Shown: positions 1 to 7,445, numbered from the stretch's first letter. The stretch: DNA of 36,048 bases from Acidobacteria subdivision 2 bacterium RH1 MAG20 (GCA_002197545.1 NFUO01000753.1:1-36048), one strand, 5' to 3'. Translations and numbers: made by a program. Notes: a model not told the origin generated them from the sequence alone.

Positions 1-1752
1 ATTGCCGCTGTAGTTGAGCGAACCCAGGTAGCCATTATTGTTGGCGGTTGGATAGTTGTTCTGGTAACGCAGGGCCTGGGCGCCGATGCTCAACAGGTGA
101 CGGCCGTGCTGCCATGTCAGGTTGTCCATGTAGCTGTAGGTGTTGTCAATCAGGCCGCCGCCATACACCGGGTTGCCGCCTGCGAAGATGCCCCCGTTGA
201 CACTCTGGCCGGAGTAGCCGGCGTACGCCTGATTTGGAAAGGTGATCCCCACCTTGGCATTGCCCGAGTTTCCGAATTGGCCAGTCGTATCGATAGGAAA
301 ATTCTGGGCCCAGACCGTGCGCGTGAACCCGATACGGGCAGAGTTGACCAGCGCAGGCGAGAACGTGTGCACCCAGTTGACGCCGAAGAGCTTGGTCGGA
401 TACAGATTTACCCCGTTAAAGCTGATAGCCAGCACAGGGGTCGAGCCATTGTAGGCAGTGGACATGGAATAGAAGCCGGTGAACTTATCGCTAGTCCGAG
501 GATCGAACTCGATCTTGATATCGCCCTGGTTGTTGGCCGTAAAGGTGCGGGATGGCGCCTGGTAGTTGCCGTTTGCGATTCCATCGGTCGGTGTTGCGTT
601 TGGCAGCGGGTACAACTTGGGATTTGAAAACAGAAACTTGGCAACAGGGTTGGTGATCGGTATTCCCTTGTCGCCTGCGTAGGGAGCAAAATTATTGAGT
701 GGGTCATACAACTGCTTCGGAGAGTCTTGATTCAACAGTACGGAAAAGTCGCCGTTGCGCATTGCCTGCGTAAATACGCTTGTCGAGCTGATGCCTCCTC
801 TGTGATTCCGAGATCCCAGATAATCGACGAAGAAGAACAACTTATCGCGCATGATTGGGCCGCCGAGGCTTCCGCCGAACTGGTCCTGGGAGTACGGATT
901 GATCGCAATGTCCTGGTTATTGTTTTGCCACGAATTGGCATTCATCCGGTAGTCCTGGACGTAGCCGTAAAGAGAGCCATGGAAGCTGTTGGTGCCGCTC
1001 TTGAGAACGCTCACGACTCCCGCGCCATTGACATTGCCGTAGTCCGTCGACGAGTTCGCGGTAATCACCTGCATCTCCTGGAGCGCTTCCGGAGCGGGGC
1101 TATAGGAGATCAGGTTGTTAAACGTCTCGTTCATGTCGATGCCGTCCAGTGTGTAATTGTTCGCCTGGGCGCGATTTCCGTTGAGGTTGATCGTGTCCGT
1201 GAAGTAGGTGCTGCGCTCGATGCTGGTCGTTCCGCTTGTGCCGGCCGTGCTCACAGAGCCGGGAACGTAGAGTGTAATAGCAGAAAAGTCGAGGCCGTTC
1301 AGGGGGAAGTTCTTGATCGTATTGGCGGTGAACGTGCTGCTCAGCGTGTCGTCGTTCGTGTTGAGGATGGGCGCTGCTTCCGCCGATACCTGCACGTTCG
1401 CCGTTACGCTGCCGGCATTCAATTGCAAGTTGAACTTCGCTGTCTGATTGATCTCAAGGTTGAACTGCGGAACAGTCTGTGTCGAAAACCCCGGAGCCGT
1501 TACACTCACCGTATAGGGGCCGATCGGCAGGAACCGAATGGTGTACGCACCCGAACCATTCGTCTGAGCTTCGGTCTTCACGCCCGTCCCTGTGTTCGTG
1601 GCAGTCACATGCGCATTGGGAATAACGGCGCCACTCGAATCCGTCACCGCTCCGGTAATCGAGCCGGTCACAGTCTGCGCAAGCGCGGGCGAGAGGCACA
1701 ACAGGACAGTCACTGCGCATCCAGCAAAATATTGAAAGAGCTTCGTTCTCAT
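1..1752 (-). CDS. TonB-dependent receptor, Oar-like, C-terminus beyond window
   Basis: Outer-membrane TonB-dependent transporter. It reads open on the minus strand from ATG at 1752 to the left edge (584 codons), so the barrel end is missing. A GGAG lies about 10 nt before the start. Visible in order: signal peptide (about 1-25, ending SPALAQ), a carboxypeptidase-regulatory-like Ig domain (about 27-110, TGSITGAVTDSSGAVIPNA), a plug region (about 120-260, containing NGNRAQANNYTLDGIDMNE and YGNVNGAGVVSVLKSGTN), then barrel strands beginning SFHGSLYGYVQDYRMNANSW and GGSLGGPIMRDKLFFFVDYLG. This order is the hallmark of the Oar-like receptors that are expanded in Acidobacteriota. The substrate is unknown; plant or microbial glycans are a common guess for the family. 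It is divergent from a DeoR-type gene, which may regulate it. I translated it through to position 1 and found no frameshift. Confidence 0.93.
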   Translation of the reverse strand, partial: MRTKLFQYFAGCAVTVLLCLSPALAQTVTGSITGAVTDSSGAVIPNAHVTATNTGTGVKTEAQTNGSGAYTIRFLPIGPYTVSVTAPGFSTQTVPQFNLEINQTAKFNLQLNAGSVTANVQVSAEAAPILNTNDDTLSSTFTANTIKNFPLNGLDFSAITLYVPGSVSTAGTSGTTSIERSTYFTDTINLNGNRAQANNYTLDGIDMNETFNNLISYSPAPEALQEMQVITANSSTDYGNVNGAGVVSVLKSGTNSFHGSLYGYVQDYRMNANSWQNNNQDIAINPYSQDQFGGSLGGPIMRDKLFFFVDYLGSRNHRGGISSTSVFTQAMRNGDFSVLLNQDSPKQLYDPLNNFAPYAGDKGIPITNPVAKFLFSNPKLYPLPNATPTDGIANGNYQAPSRTFTANNQGDIKIEFDPRTSDKFTGFYSMSTAYNGSTPVLAISFNGVNLYPTKLFGVNWVHTFSPALVNSARIGFTRTVWAQNFPIDTTGQFGNSGNAKVGITFPNQAYAGYSGQSVNGGIFAGGNPVYGGGLIDNTYSYMDNLTWQHGRHLLSIGAQALRYQNNYPTANNNGYLGSLNYSGN

Positions 1753-1883
1753 AAGATCACTCCGTAGTACTGGCTAAATAGCTGCTTCATACAGAAAAAG
1801 AAAGAAAATAAAGGCTGTTACACCGACTTCAGATCACCTGCACACTCTTCTTGAAACCCGGCGGCAATATCACTGTGACGCTG

Positions 1884-1913
1884 AGCATAGAAAGATCCAG
1901 TAGTAATTGTCAA
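1884..1913 (-). promoter_or_regulatory. Candidate sigma70-type promoter of the TonB receptor
   Basis: On the minus strand a perfect TTGACA (1913-1908) is followed after 18 nt by TATGCT (1889-1884). Transcription would start near 1877 and leave an untranslated leader of about 125 nt before the ATG at 1752. The -35 box overlaps the A/T palindrome at 1912-1923, so a bound regulator could block it. Confidence 0.55.
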
Positions 1914-1944
1914 TAAATTTATTCATTATTTTGAAATAATTTCA
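1912..1944. promoter_or_regulatory. Nested A/T palindromes, candidate DeoR-family operator
   Basis: Three inverted repeats are packed into 33 bp of the divergent spacer: AATAAATTTATT (1912-1923, perfect), ATTATTT-TG-AAATAAT (1925-1940, perfect arms) and TGAAAT-A-ATTTCA (1932-1944, perfect arms). The surrounding sequence is A/T rich, so the short arms alone are weak evidence. Their place between a DeoR-type gene and a receptor gene, overlapping the receptor -35 box, makes an operator plausible. Confidence 0.45.
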
Positions 1945-2037
1945 CTCATATGCTCACTTTACTGTTTAATCACCTACGGTTGACCACCTTCGAGTACCCT
2001 CGGTATTGTTAGCTGCACCTAGAAAGGACTCCTCCAA

Positions 2038-2823
2038 GTGGCTGCAAAGACACACGATCGTGCAAACCAGATCCTTCACCTCCTCCTTCAGAAGGGCACC
2101 AGCAGCGTCGAAGACCTCGCCGCTGCCGTTGACACCTCCTCGGCCAGCGTCCGGCGCGACCTCATCAAGCTCGAGCAGCGTGGCCTCGTCCACCGCACCC
2201 ACGGCGGCGTCGAACTCGCCGGCAAATTGACCTACGAGCCCTTCCGCTTCGACGCCGCCTTCCCTCTCCGCGAAGAGCGCTTTGCCGACGAGAAACGCCG
2301 CATCGCCATCGCCGCCGCCGAGATGGTCGCTGAAGGCGACACCATCGCCCTCTCTCCCGGAACCACCACCACCCAGGTCGCGCGCAGCCTCCGCCACCGC
2401 GAAGGCATCCACCTCGTCACCAGCGCCGTCAACATCGGCATGGAGCTCTCCAGCCAGCCCAACGCCAGAGTCACTCTCACCGGCGGCACCATCCGCTGGC
2501 CCGGCTCCTTCTCCATGGTCGGAGCCACCGCCTTCCACTCCATCCAGAAGCTCTACTTCGATAAAGTCTTCATGGGAGCCACCGGCATCCATCCCGAATA
2601 CGGCCTCACCGTCATCGAGTCAGACGAGGCCCTCATCCTCGGAGAGATGGCCCGGCACACCCGTCAGGTCATCGCCGTCGCCGACGCCAGCAAGCTCGGC
2701 ATGATCAGCACCAACAAGGTCTGCGAGCCTTCCCAGATCCACACCATCATCACCGACGACAGCCTCGACCCCGAACTAGCCGAACTCTTCCGCCGCCAGC
2801 ACATCCACGTGCTCACCGTCTAA
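2038..2823 (+). CDS. DeoR/GlpR-family transcriptional regulator
   Basis: Cytoplasmic DNA-binding regulator of 261 aa, the usual family length. It has an N-terminal winged helix (about 7-60, SVEDLAAAVDTSSASVRRDL, then LEQRGLVHRTHGGV) and the DeoR sensor domain fold (about 80-235), with the sugar-phosphate site motifs EGDTIALSPGTTTTQVA, MGATGI and DASKLG. Family members normally repress genes of sugar or polyol use and respond to a phosphorylated sugar. The start is GTG at 2038, chosen because AAAGGA (2024-2029) sits about 8 nt ahead. The gene is divergent from the TonB receptor, suggesting control of that receptor; the ligand cannot be told from the sequence. Codon use is strongly C-ending, like most of the window. 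Confidence 0.9.
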   Translation: MAAKTHDRANQILHLLLQKGTSSVEDLAAAVDTSSASVRRDLIKLEQRGLVHRTHGGVELAGKLTYEPFRFDAAFPLREERFADEKRRIAIAAAEMVAEGDTIALSPGTTTTQVARSLRHREGIHLVTSAVNIGMELSSQPNARVTLTGGTIRWPGSFSMVGATAFHSIQKLYFDKVFMGATGIHPEYGLTVIESDEALILGEMARHTRQVIAVADASKLGMISTNKVCEPSQIHTIITDDSLDPELAELFRRQHIHVLTV

Positions 2824-2845
2824 CGTAGCCGCAAAAAGCGGGTAC

Positions 2846-2871
2846 CCCATGTCCCGATTTTGGGACATGGG
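2846..2871. terminator. Strong hairpin between convergent genes, possibly a dispersed repeat
   Basis: CCCATGTCCC (2846-2855) pairs perfectly with GGGACATGGG (2862-2871) around a 6-nt loop. It lies between two genes that end facing each other (2823 and 2925), where a bidirectional terminator is expected. The U-tract is poor (GTTTCC on the plus side), so it may instead be a copy of a dispersed palindromic element that also stops transcription. Confidence 0.6.
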
Positions 2872-2924
2872 TTTCCACAAAACTTCAGGTGCGTGCCTAT
2901 TCTTTGCCAACCAGAAAAGACAAT

Positions 2925-4571
2925 CTAACGCTGCTCCTTAACCCCCTGCGTCTTCTTCAAGTCATCCCCCAGCACAATGGCGTCTGCAATCTCGCGCATA
3001 GACTTCCGCCGCTGCCGGCTCTCTCGCTGCATCGTGCGATAGGCCTCATCTTCGCTGATTGCCAGGTCGCGCTGCAGAATTCCCTTTGCGCGGTCAACCG
3101 CCTTGCGCGTCTCCAGACGGTCAGCCAGTTGCGCATTCTCCGTCTCCAGCCGTGTGCGCTCAATCTCAGCGCCCACCAGAAAGCCAAGCATCGAGAGCAA
3201 CCTGATCTGGTTCGCCGTATGTTGATAGCTCATCTGGTGTTGCAAATTGATAACGCCAACCACCTTGCTCGCGCAAAGAATCGGCGTACACAGGATCGCT
3301 TCAAAGTGGTCTTCCGGCAGATTGCGAAACATGACAAACCGCGGGTCATTCGACGCGCCCGAAGCAATCGCCACCGGCTCGCGGTGTTCCGCCACCCACC
3401 CTGTAATTCCCTGCCCTAGCTGCATCCCCAGGTGGTCCACCAGATCGGCGTGCGGATTCTTCGAGGCGCGCAGCACCAGCTTCTCCTGCTCCAGAACATA
3501 AATAAAACACGAGTCGCACGGAATCACCGTCGTCACAAAATCGACAATGCTCCCCAACACCACATGGAACGAGTCTGCCGCTGCAAGCCTGCTGCTGATC
3601 TCATGCAGAAAGTCGATTGACGCAAGCCCGTCTCGAAAGCCAGCCATCGTCGGAGTAGAAGGCGCAACGCGGCGTACCGCGGATCGCGGTCTCTCCGCCA
3701 CCTTGTCTGCACCCGTAACCTGCTTCGCAGCCCTCTTCTGTGCCAGAATCTTGCCGGAGTATTGCGCCGCCTCATTCACCAGAAAGCCCATCTTCGGATG
3801 TGACGGCTCAAAATCCGGAGTAATCCCATAGTGCGCCAACTCTTCCGATGTCGTCGGTCCAATCGAAATTACCACCATCGACCGAAGCCCCGCGCCCAAC
3901 TCTTCACGCAAACCCATCTCTTCCGCAATTTGGAACAGATGGATCACCTGCACCGCCGTCATAAACAGCACTACATCCACGCTGCCGTTCGTAATCCCCA
4001 GAATGCACTCCCGCAGCGGCCCCAGGTCTTCCGGCAGCGTCCACTGGTAAACCGGGACCTTCGTCACCTCAGCGCACTTCACCGTCAACTCCGAGAGAAA
4101 TTCAGGGTTGGACGCGCCATACTCCTGCACCGCCACCCGCATCCCGCTCAACCGGTCGCCAAACTCCGCCTCCATTGCCTCCATCATCTCGCGCCAGGTA
4201 TTCGGCTCAGGAGCAATCGCCGCAATCGGAACTTGTAGCTCCCGCAAAGCTGCAACCGGCTTCGGCCCCCGCGCCCCGACCTTCACCTTGCGAAGCGCTC
4301 CGATAAAATCCTCGCGATTATATTTTGTCTGCACGATGTCCAGCAGGGCGCGAACGCCAACGCCCGTCAAAAAAATCACCAGATCGAAGTTGCCGTGCAG
4401 CAGCCCCTCCGCAAACTCCAGCGCCTGCTTGTTCGATTCCAGCGGAGCTTCACGCATCGCAGGCACAACAAAGGGTTCTCCGCCATAGGTGCGAATCAGC
4501 TTCGCCACCTCATTGGCGCGTCGCGATTCAAGCGACAAAACCCGCAATCCATCAAAGCTCGCGTGAGTCAT
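2925..4571 (-). CDS. Uroporphyrinogen-III synthase-like + GAF + ANTAR fusion regulator
   Basis: A 548-aa protein with three parts. Residues 1 to about 280 resemble HemD, which closes hydroxymethylbilane to uroporphyrinogen III: RVLSLESRRANEVAKLI, DLVIFLTGVGVRAL, SIGPTTSEELAHYGI and FEPSHPKMGFLV are all recognisable. About 315-475 is a GAF sensor domain (FLHEISSRLAAADSF to VVGVINLQHQ). About 480-537 is an ANTAR domain (AVDRAKGILQRDLAISEDEAY, then SMREIADAIV). ANTAR domains bind paired RNA hairpins and prevent transcription termination. The start at ATG 4571 fits the HemD N-terminus. HemD-like domains fused to DNA-binding modules are known in actinobacteria; I do not know this GAF-ANTAR arrangement as a characterised protein. 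No tetrapyrrole or nitrogen genes are adjacent, so the HemD part may be a sensor rather than an enzyme. Confidence 0.85.
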   Translation of the reverse strand: MTHASFDGLRVLSLESRRANEVAKLIRTYGGEPFVVPAMREAPLESNKQALEFAEGLLHGNFDLVIFLTGVGVRALLDIVQTKYNREDFIGALRKVKVGARGPKPVAALRELQVPIAAIAPEPNTWREMMEAMEAEFGDRLSGMRVAVQEYGASNPEFLSELTVKCAEVTKVPVYQWTLPEDLGPLRECILGITNGSVDVVLFMTAVQVIHLFQIAEEMGLREELGAGLRSMVVISIGPTTSEELAHYGITPDFEPSHPKMGFLVNEAAQYSGKILAQKRAAKQVTGADKVAERPRSAVRRVAPSTPTMAGFRDGLASIDFLHEISSRLAAADSFHVVLGSIVDFVTTVIPCDSCFIYVLEQEKLVLRASKNPHADLVDHLGMQLGQGITGWVAEHREPVAIASGASNDPRFVMFRNLPEDHFEAILCTPILCASKVVGVINLQHQMSYQHTANQIRLLSMLGFLVGAEIERTRLETENAQLADRLETRKAVDRAKGILQRDLAISEDEAYRTMQRESRQRRKSMREIADAIVLGDDLKKTQGVKEQR

Positions 4572-4695
4572 TCATCTCCCCCGGCCCAAACTACGATTCA
4601 AGATTTCTTTTGAGCCGACCTGTTGTCCACAATTCTAGCGGCTCCGCATTCACAATCACAGGCTCAGCGGCCTTATTCCTCGAAATTCCCGTCAC

Positions 4696-4852
4696 TAAGA
4701 ACCTGTCCAGAAGCCAAAGCTGGACCTTGTATCCGGGCGGACGACTTGTCTTGAAGCGCCAACGGCGCGTCCTATATCAGCCCTGGGGTTGTGATGCCCT
4801 CGGTACCGAGGGCTGAAGGCCCGGCCTATAGGAGTTTCTGGACAGACTCTTA
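4696..4852. repeat. 157-bp non-coding element with 17-bp terminal inverted repeats
   Basis: TAAGAACCTGTCCAGAA (4696-4712) is matched in inverted form by TTCTGGACAGACTCTTA (4836-4852), 15 of 17 positions pairing. Inside are a perfect 18-bp palindrome GCCCTCGGTACCGAGGGC (4796-4813) and a small hairpin GCGCC-AAC-GGCGC (4756-4768). There is no plausible gene. The shape suggests a MITE-like or REP-like element. It fills much of the 403-bp gap (4572-4974) between the HemD fusion and the TetR gene. Confidence 0.6.
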
Positions 4853-4934
4853 GAGCAGGATCGCAGACCTGAAACCCAACAGAGGAGCAGAAAACCCCAA
4901 TGAACGCCTATTCATTTTCATTGCATAAAATTTA

Positions 4935-4973
4935 GCTATACAGCGTACAGTTATTTGGTATACGCTGTATAGC
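4935..4973. promoter_or_regulatory. Perfect 13-bp palindromic operator upstream of the TetR gene
   Basis: GCTATACAGCGTA (4935-4947) is repeated exactly in inverted form as TACGCTGTATAGC (4961-4973), arms separated by 13 bp. The right arm ends one base before the ATG at 4975. A TATACG (4959-4964) inside it could be a -10 box with a start near 4971, which would give an almost leaderless message. Position and symmetry fit autorepression by the TetR protein, which would also control the overlapping lnt-like gene. Confidence 0.8.
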
Positions 4974-4974
4974 A

Positions 4975-5556
4975 ATGAAAGAAGCAGCCACAGCGGAGCG
5001 CATCGCCGAAGAAGCACTGAAGGTTCTCGAAAAGGAAGGCGAGAACGCTGTCAGTATGCGTCGCGTAGCCCAGGCGGTCGGGATTACTCCAATGGCCATC
5101 TATCACCACTTTCCAAACCGCGAAGCCCTGCTCAATTTCGTAGTTGACCGGGAGTTCGCCAAATTCCTCGCGTACATCGAGGCACGCCCCACGCGCGGCT
5201 CCATGGAGCTTCGCCTGACCTGCTGCATGGACGCTTACATCGACTATGCCTTCGACCGCCCCCGTATCTTCGACTATGTTTTTTCGCAGCCCCGGCCCAA
5301 TGCTCGCCGCTATCCGGATGACTTTCGCGCACAGCGTTCGCCAACGCTGAACTCGATAGCCAATCTCGTAGCTCAGGCCATGGATGCCGGATTTCTGAAA
5401 CGTCACGACGTATGGGAAATTGCGTTGCAACTCTGGGCGCACGCTCACGGATACGTCACACTCTACCGCGCCGGACGCTTCCACCTGTCGGAAACCGAAT
5501 TTCGCGAGCTCATCCGTCGTTCCATCAGGAGAATAATCCATGGTCTCAAGGCCTAG
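4975..5556 (+). CDS. TetR/AcrR-family transcriptional regulator
   Basis: Cytoplasmic repressor of 193 aa, the usual family length. The N-terminal helix-turn-helix spans about 8-55 (AERIAEEALKVLEKEG, then MRRVAQAVGITPMAIYHHF and NREALL), followed by an all-helical ligand domain without a recognisable ligand signature. The ATG at 4975 gives a complete TetR N-terminus, but there is no Shine-Dalgarno sequence because the operator arm lies directly before it; translation may be leaderless. Its last 17 nt overlap the start of the lnt-like gene, so the two are one transcription unit and very likely co-regulated. The inducer may be a membrane-active compound; that is a guess from the partner gene. 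Confidence 0.92.
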   Translation: MKEAATAERIAEEALKVLEKEGENAVSMRRVAQAVGITPMAIYHHFPNREALLNFVVDREFAKFLAYIEARPTRGSMELRLTCCMDAYIDYAFDRPRIFDYVFSQPRPNARRYPDDFRAQRSPTLNSIANLVAQAMDAGFLKRHDVWEIALQLWAHAHGYVTLYRAGRFHLSETEFRELIRRSIRRIIHGLKA

Positions 5557-6988
5557 TAACAATTTTCTGATCGTGCTGTGCCTTACTCTTTCCGCTGTGC
5601 TTTTTTTTCTCGGCACAGGGCTTTCGCCACTCTGGCTCTTCACCTGGCTGGCGCCTGTTCCTGTGTTGTGGATTGCGGCACGCGTATCGGGCGGAGAAGC
5701 TTTCTTTGTTGCAGTCGCCGCCTATGCGCTGGGCGGATTGAACGAGTGGAGTTACTCGCGGACAATACTACCCACGTGGCTTGTCGTTTCGATCCTGCTC
5801 GGTATGGCCTGCGTCGTTGGACTGTCGGTGTTGCTCTTCCGCAGCCGCATCCTGCGTGGAAAACTCTGGCAGGCGGCTCTGATCGTTCCCCTGTTCTGGG
5901 TTGCCGTGGAATACATCATCGCCATCATCTCCGTTCACGGCACCTTCGGCGACATCGCTTACTCTCAGATGAATTTTCTGCCTATCGTGCAGATCGCCTC
6001 CGTCACAGGCATCTGGGGTATCAGCTTCTGTATCTTTCTCTTCGCAGCTACCGTTGCAGCACTCCTCAGTTCAGGTGCTGCCCCGGCAAAGGCCCCGCTG
6101 GTTATCACTGTCTTTGTCGTCCTTGCCTGTATCTTCGGCTTTGGAGCGTGGCGTCTTGCCGCAACGCCAAAAGATTCACCCGCACTGAAGGTCGCTCTCA
6201 TAGCTTCGGACGAAGCCGCAAACCTGCACGCCGATACCCCCGCGCAGGCACAGGTCATCTTTCAGCGTTATGCAGAGCAGATGAAGCCTCTGGCCTCGCA
6301 AGGAGTTCAACTCGTTGTTCTTCCCGAGCACAGTGGACCCGTAACGAACGCATCTCAGCCAAATTTCGACGCCCTTTTGGGGCAACTGGCAAAGCAGACC
6401 GGCGCCGACGTTGCTGTTGGCATCGACCGAAGCACTCCCGCCGCCACCTGGAATCAGGAGCGGCTCTACTCATCCGACGGCTCGTTCCTCGCCTCCTACA
6501 ACAAGCATCACCTTCTGCCGCACTGGGAGGATGAAACTCCTGGCACAACGCGCACAGTCATGACCGAGCCTTCCGGCAAATGGGGCATGGAAATATGCAA
6601 GGACCTGGACTTCCCGCGCCTGAGCCGCCAGTATTCGCAGGCTGGAGTCGGGCTGCTGATTGTGCCCGCGTGGGATTTTGTTCTGGACGGCTGGCTGCAT
6701 GGCCGGATGGCGGTCCTCCGCGGCGTCGAAGGCGGGTTCAGCATTGCGCGTTCCGCCAAACTGGGCATCCTTACCGCAACCGATGACCGCGGCCGCATCT
6801 TGGCTGAGCGCAATACTCTCACTGTCCCCTTTGCCACAGTGATCGCGACAATTCCTGTCCGCCACGACGCCACCATTTATTCGCGCTTTGGCGATTGGTT
6901 CGCATGGCTGGACATCGTTGCTCTCATCATTTTGTTGATCATGCCTCTATCGACTGAGAAGAGGGTGCTGAAAAATCTGTCTCGTTAA
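5540..6988 (+). CDS. Apolipoprotein N-acyltransferase-like membrane nitrilase
   Basis: Inner-membrane protein of 482 aa with about six hydrophobic segments (about 8-205), a carbon-nitrogen hydrolase domain (about 215-445) and a last membrane helix (about 453-472), the layout of Lnt. The catalytic triad is visible: Glu263 in LPEHSG, Lys322 in NKHHLLP and Cys353 in GMEICKDLDFP. True Lnt usually has Tyr-Glu after the cysteine, here Lys-Asp, and the protein is shorter than E. coli Lnt. It may therefore be a specialised paralogue with another acyl acceptor or an amidase rather than the housekeeping enzyme. ATG at 5540 has AGGAG (5527-5531) 8 nt upstream and overlaps the TetR gene by 17 nt. No other lipoprotein-maturation gene is nearby. 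Confidence 0.8.
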   Translation: MVSRPSNNFLIVLCLTLSAVLFFLGTGLSPLWLFTWLAPVPVLWIAARVSGGEAFFVAVAAYALGGLNEWSYSRTILPTWLVVSILLGMACVVGLSVLLFRSRILRGKLWQAALIVPLFWVAVEYIIAIISVHGTFGDIAYSQMNFLPIVQIASVTGIWGISFCIFLFAATVAALLSSGAAPAKAPLVITVFVVLACIFGFGAWRLAATPKDSPALKVALIASDEAANLHADTPAQAQVIFQRYAEQMKPLASQGVQLVVLPEHSGPVTNASQPNFDALLGQLAKQTGADVAVGIDRSTPAATWNQERLYSSDGSFLASYNKHHLLPHWEDETPGTTRTVMTEPSGKWGMEICKDLDFPRLSRQYSQAGVGLLIVPAWDFVLDGWLHGRMAVLRGVEGGFSIARSAKLGILTATDDRGRILAERNTLTVPFATVIATIPVRHDATIYSRFGDWFAWLDIVALIILLIMPLSTEKRVLKNLSR

Positions 6989-7014
6989 GGGCATCGCTAC
7001 AGCGGCTAAAACAG

Positions 7015-7104
7015 ACTGCGGAAAAACTCTCTCTTGCTTAAGGGCATGGCTTCAGCCGTGCCATAAGTGTCCTGTTTGCAATGCGGTTTTAGCCGCCTAG
7101 GTAC
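7015..7104. repeat. Two-hairpin intergenic repeat, copy A
   Basis: Hairpin 1 is GGCATGGCT-TC-AGCCGTGCC (7043-7062, one G-T pair); hairpin 2 is GCGGTT-TT-AGCCGC (7083-7096); a TAGGTAC tail follows. The same order recurs at 28829-28924 and 33451-33515, and copies A and B also share an upstream CTGC(C/G)GAAAAA. A degenerate piece, TTAAGGGCATCGCTACAGC, lies just before it at about 6985-7003. Within the 457-bp gap 6989-7445 I see no convincing gene. Confidence 0.65.
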
Positions 7105-7322
7105 GCTTTTCTTTCAGCCACCGACTTTTTCAGCAGCCTCTGAAGTTCGAAGGGATAAACGATTTCATTGCTGTTGTTTGTTCTTTCCCAAACCTCAAAA
7201 ACACCAGCAAAATCACTTGTCAAGCCCAAATGCCATATAACCATAACAAAACAAACCAGATAGAGATTGCCGATTAGCTCTGCTCCATCCGCTACACTAG
7301 AGTTAGTGGAGAAATAAACCAA

Positions 7323-7346
7323 AGGCCCAGCGATAATGCTGGGCCT
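7323..7346. terminator. GC-rich hairpin upstream of the aminotransferase gene
   Basis: AGGCCCAGC (7323-7331) pairs perfectly with GCTGGGCCT (7338-7346) around a 6-nt loop. On the minus strand it is followed by TTTGGTTTATTTC, a fair U-tract; on the plus strand only by AACTCCTTT. It could stop antisense transcription or act as an attenuator in the aminotransferase leader. Confidence 0.45.
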
Positions 7347-7360
7347 AACTCCTTTAGAAA

Positions 7361-7440
7361 GAAGACTTTGATACTTAAAGTCTCTGGAATGAAGACTTTA
7401 GCACTAAAGTATACCGGGGGGTACCCCCTGAGAAGGAGGA
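7361..7440 (+). promoter_or_regulatory. Structured leader: tandem repeat, GGGGGTACCCCC palindrome and strong RBS
   Basis: Two related units lie 30 nt apart: GAAGACTTTGATACTTAAAG (7361-7380) and GAAGACTTTAGCACTAAAGT (7391-7410). They are followed by the 12-bp palindrome GGGGGTACCCCC (7417-7428) and by AAGGAGGA (7433-7440), 5 nt before the ATG. A hairpin this close to the ribosome binding site could affect translation. The palindrome may also simply belong to a dispersed element. Confidence 0.45.
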
Positions 7441-7445
7441 TTCTA

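Noticed and set aside
408..941. Possible frameshift in the TonB receptor, because other minus-strand frames are open here
   Set aside because: I translated the receptor frame from 1752 to 1 without a stop; the other frames are shadows, and the receptor sequence continues in normal barrel-like segments.
727..1767. Plus-strand open frame of 346 codons
   Set aside because: It lies opposite the TonB receptor, whose minus-strand frame has a signal peptide, domain motifs and an RBS; the plus frame is rich in Arg/Val/Ala without domain character.
4900..4935. 11-codon mini-ORF with GAGGAG upstream, before the TetR operator
   Set aside because: RBS spacing is long (12 nt), it ends in the operator and no transcript start is evident; short frames like this arise by chance.
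7043..7096. Two-hairpin repeats as RNA targets of the ANTAR protein
   Set aside because: ANTAR targets have paired stems with six-base loops carrying A at position 1 and G at position 4; these repeats have 2- to 6-base loops without that pattern.
7089..7322. Minus-strand frame of 77 codons in the gap before the aminotransferase
   Set aside because: It starts at TTG without an RBS, ends within repeat copy A and has no recognisable domain. A decayed gene fragment cannot be excluded.
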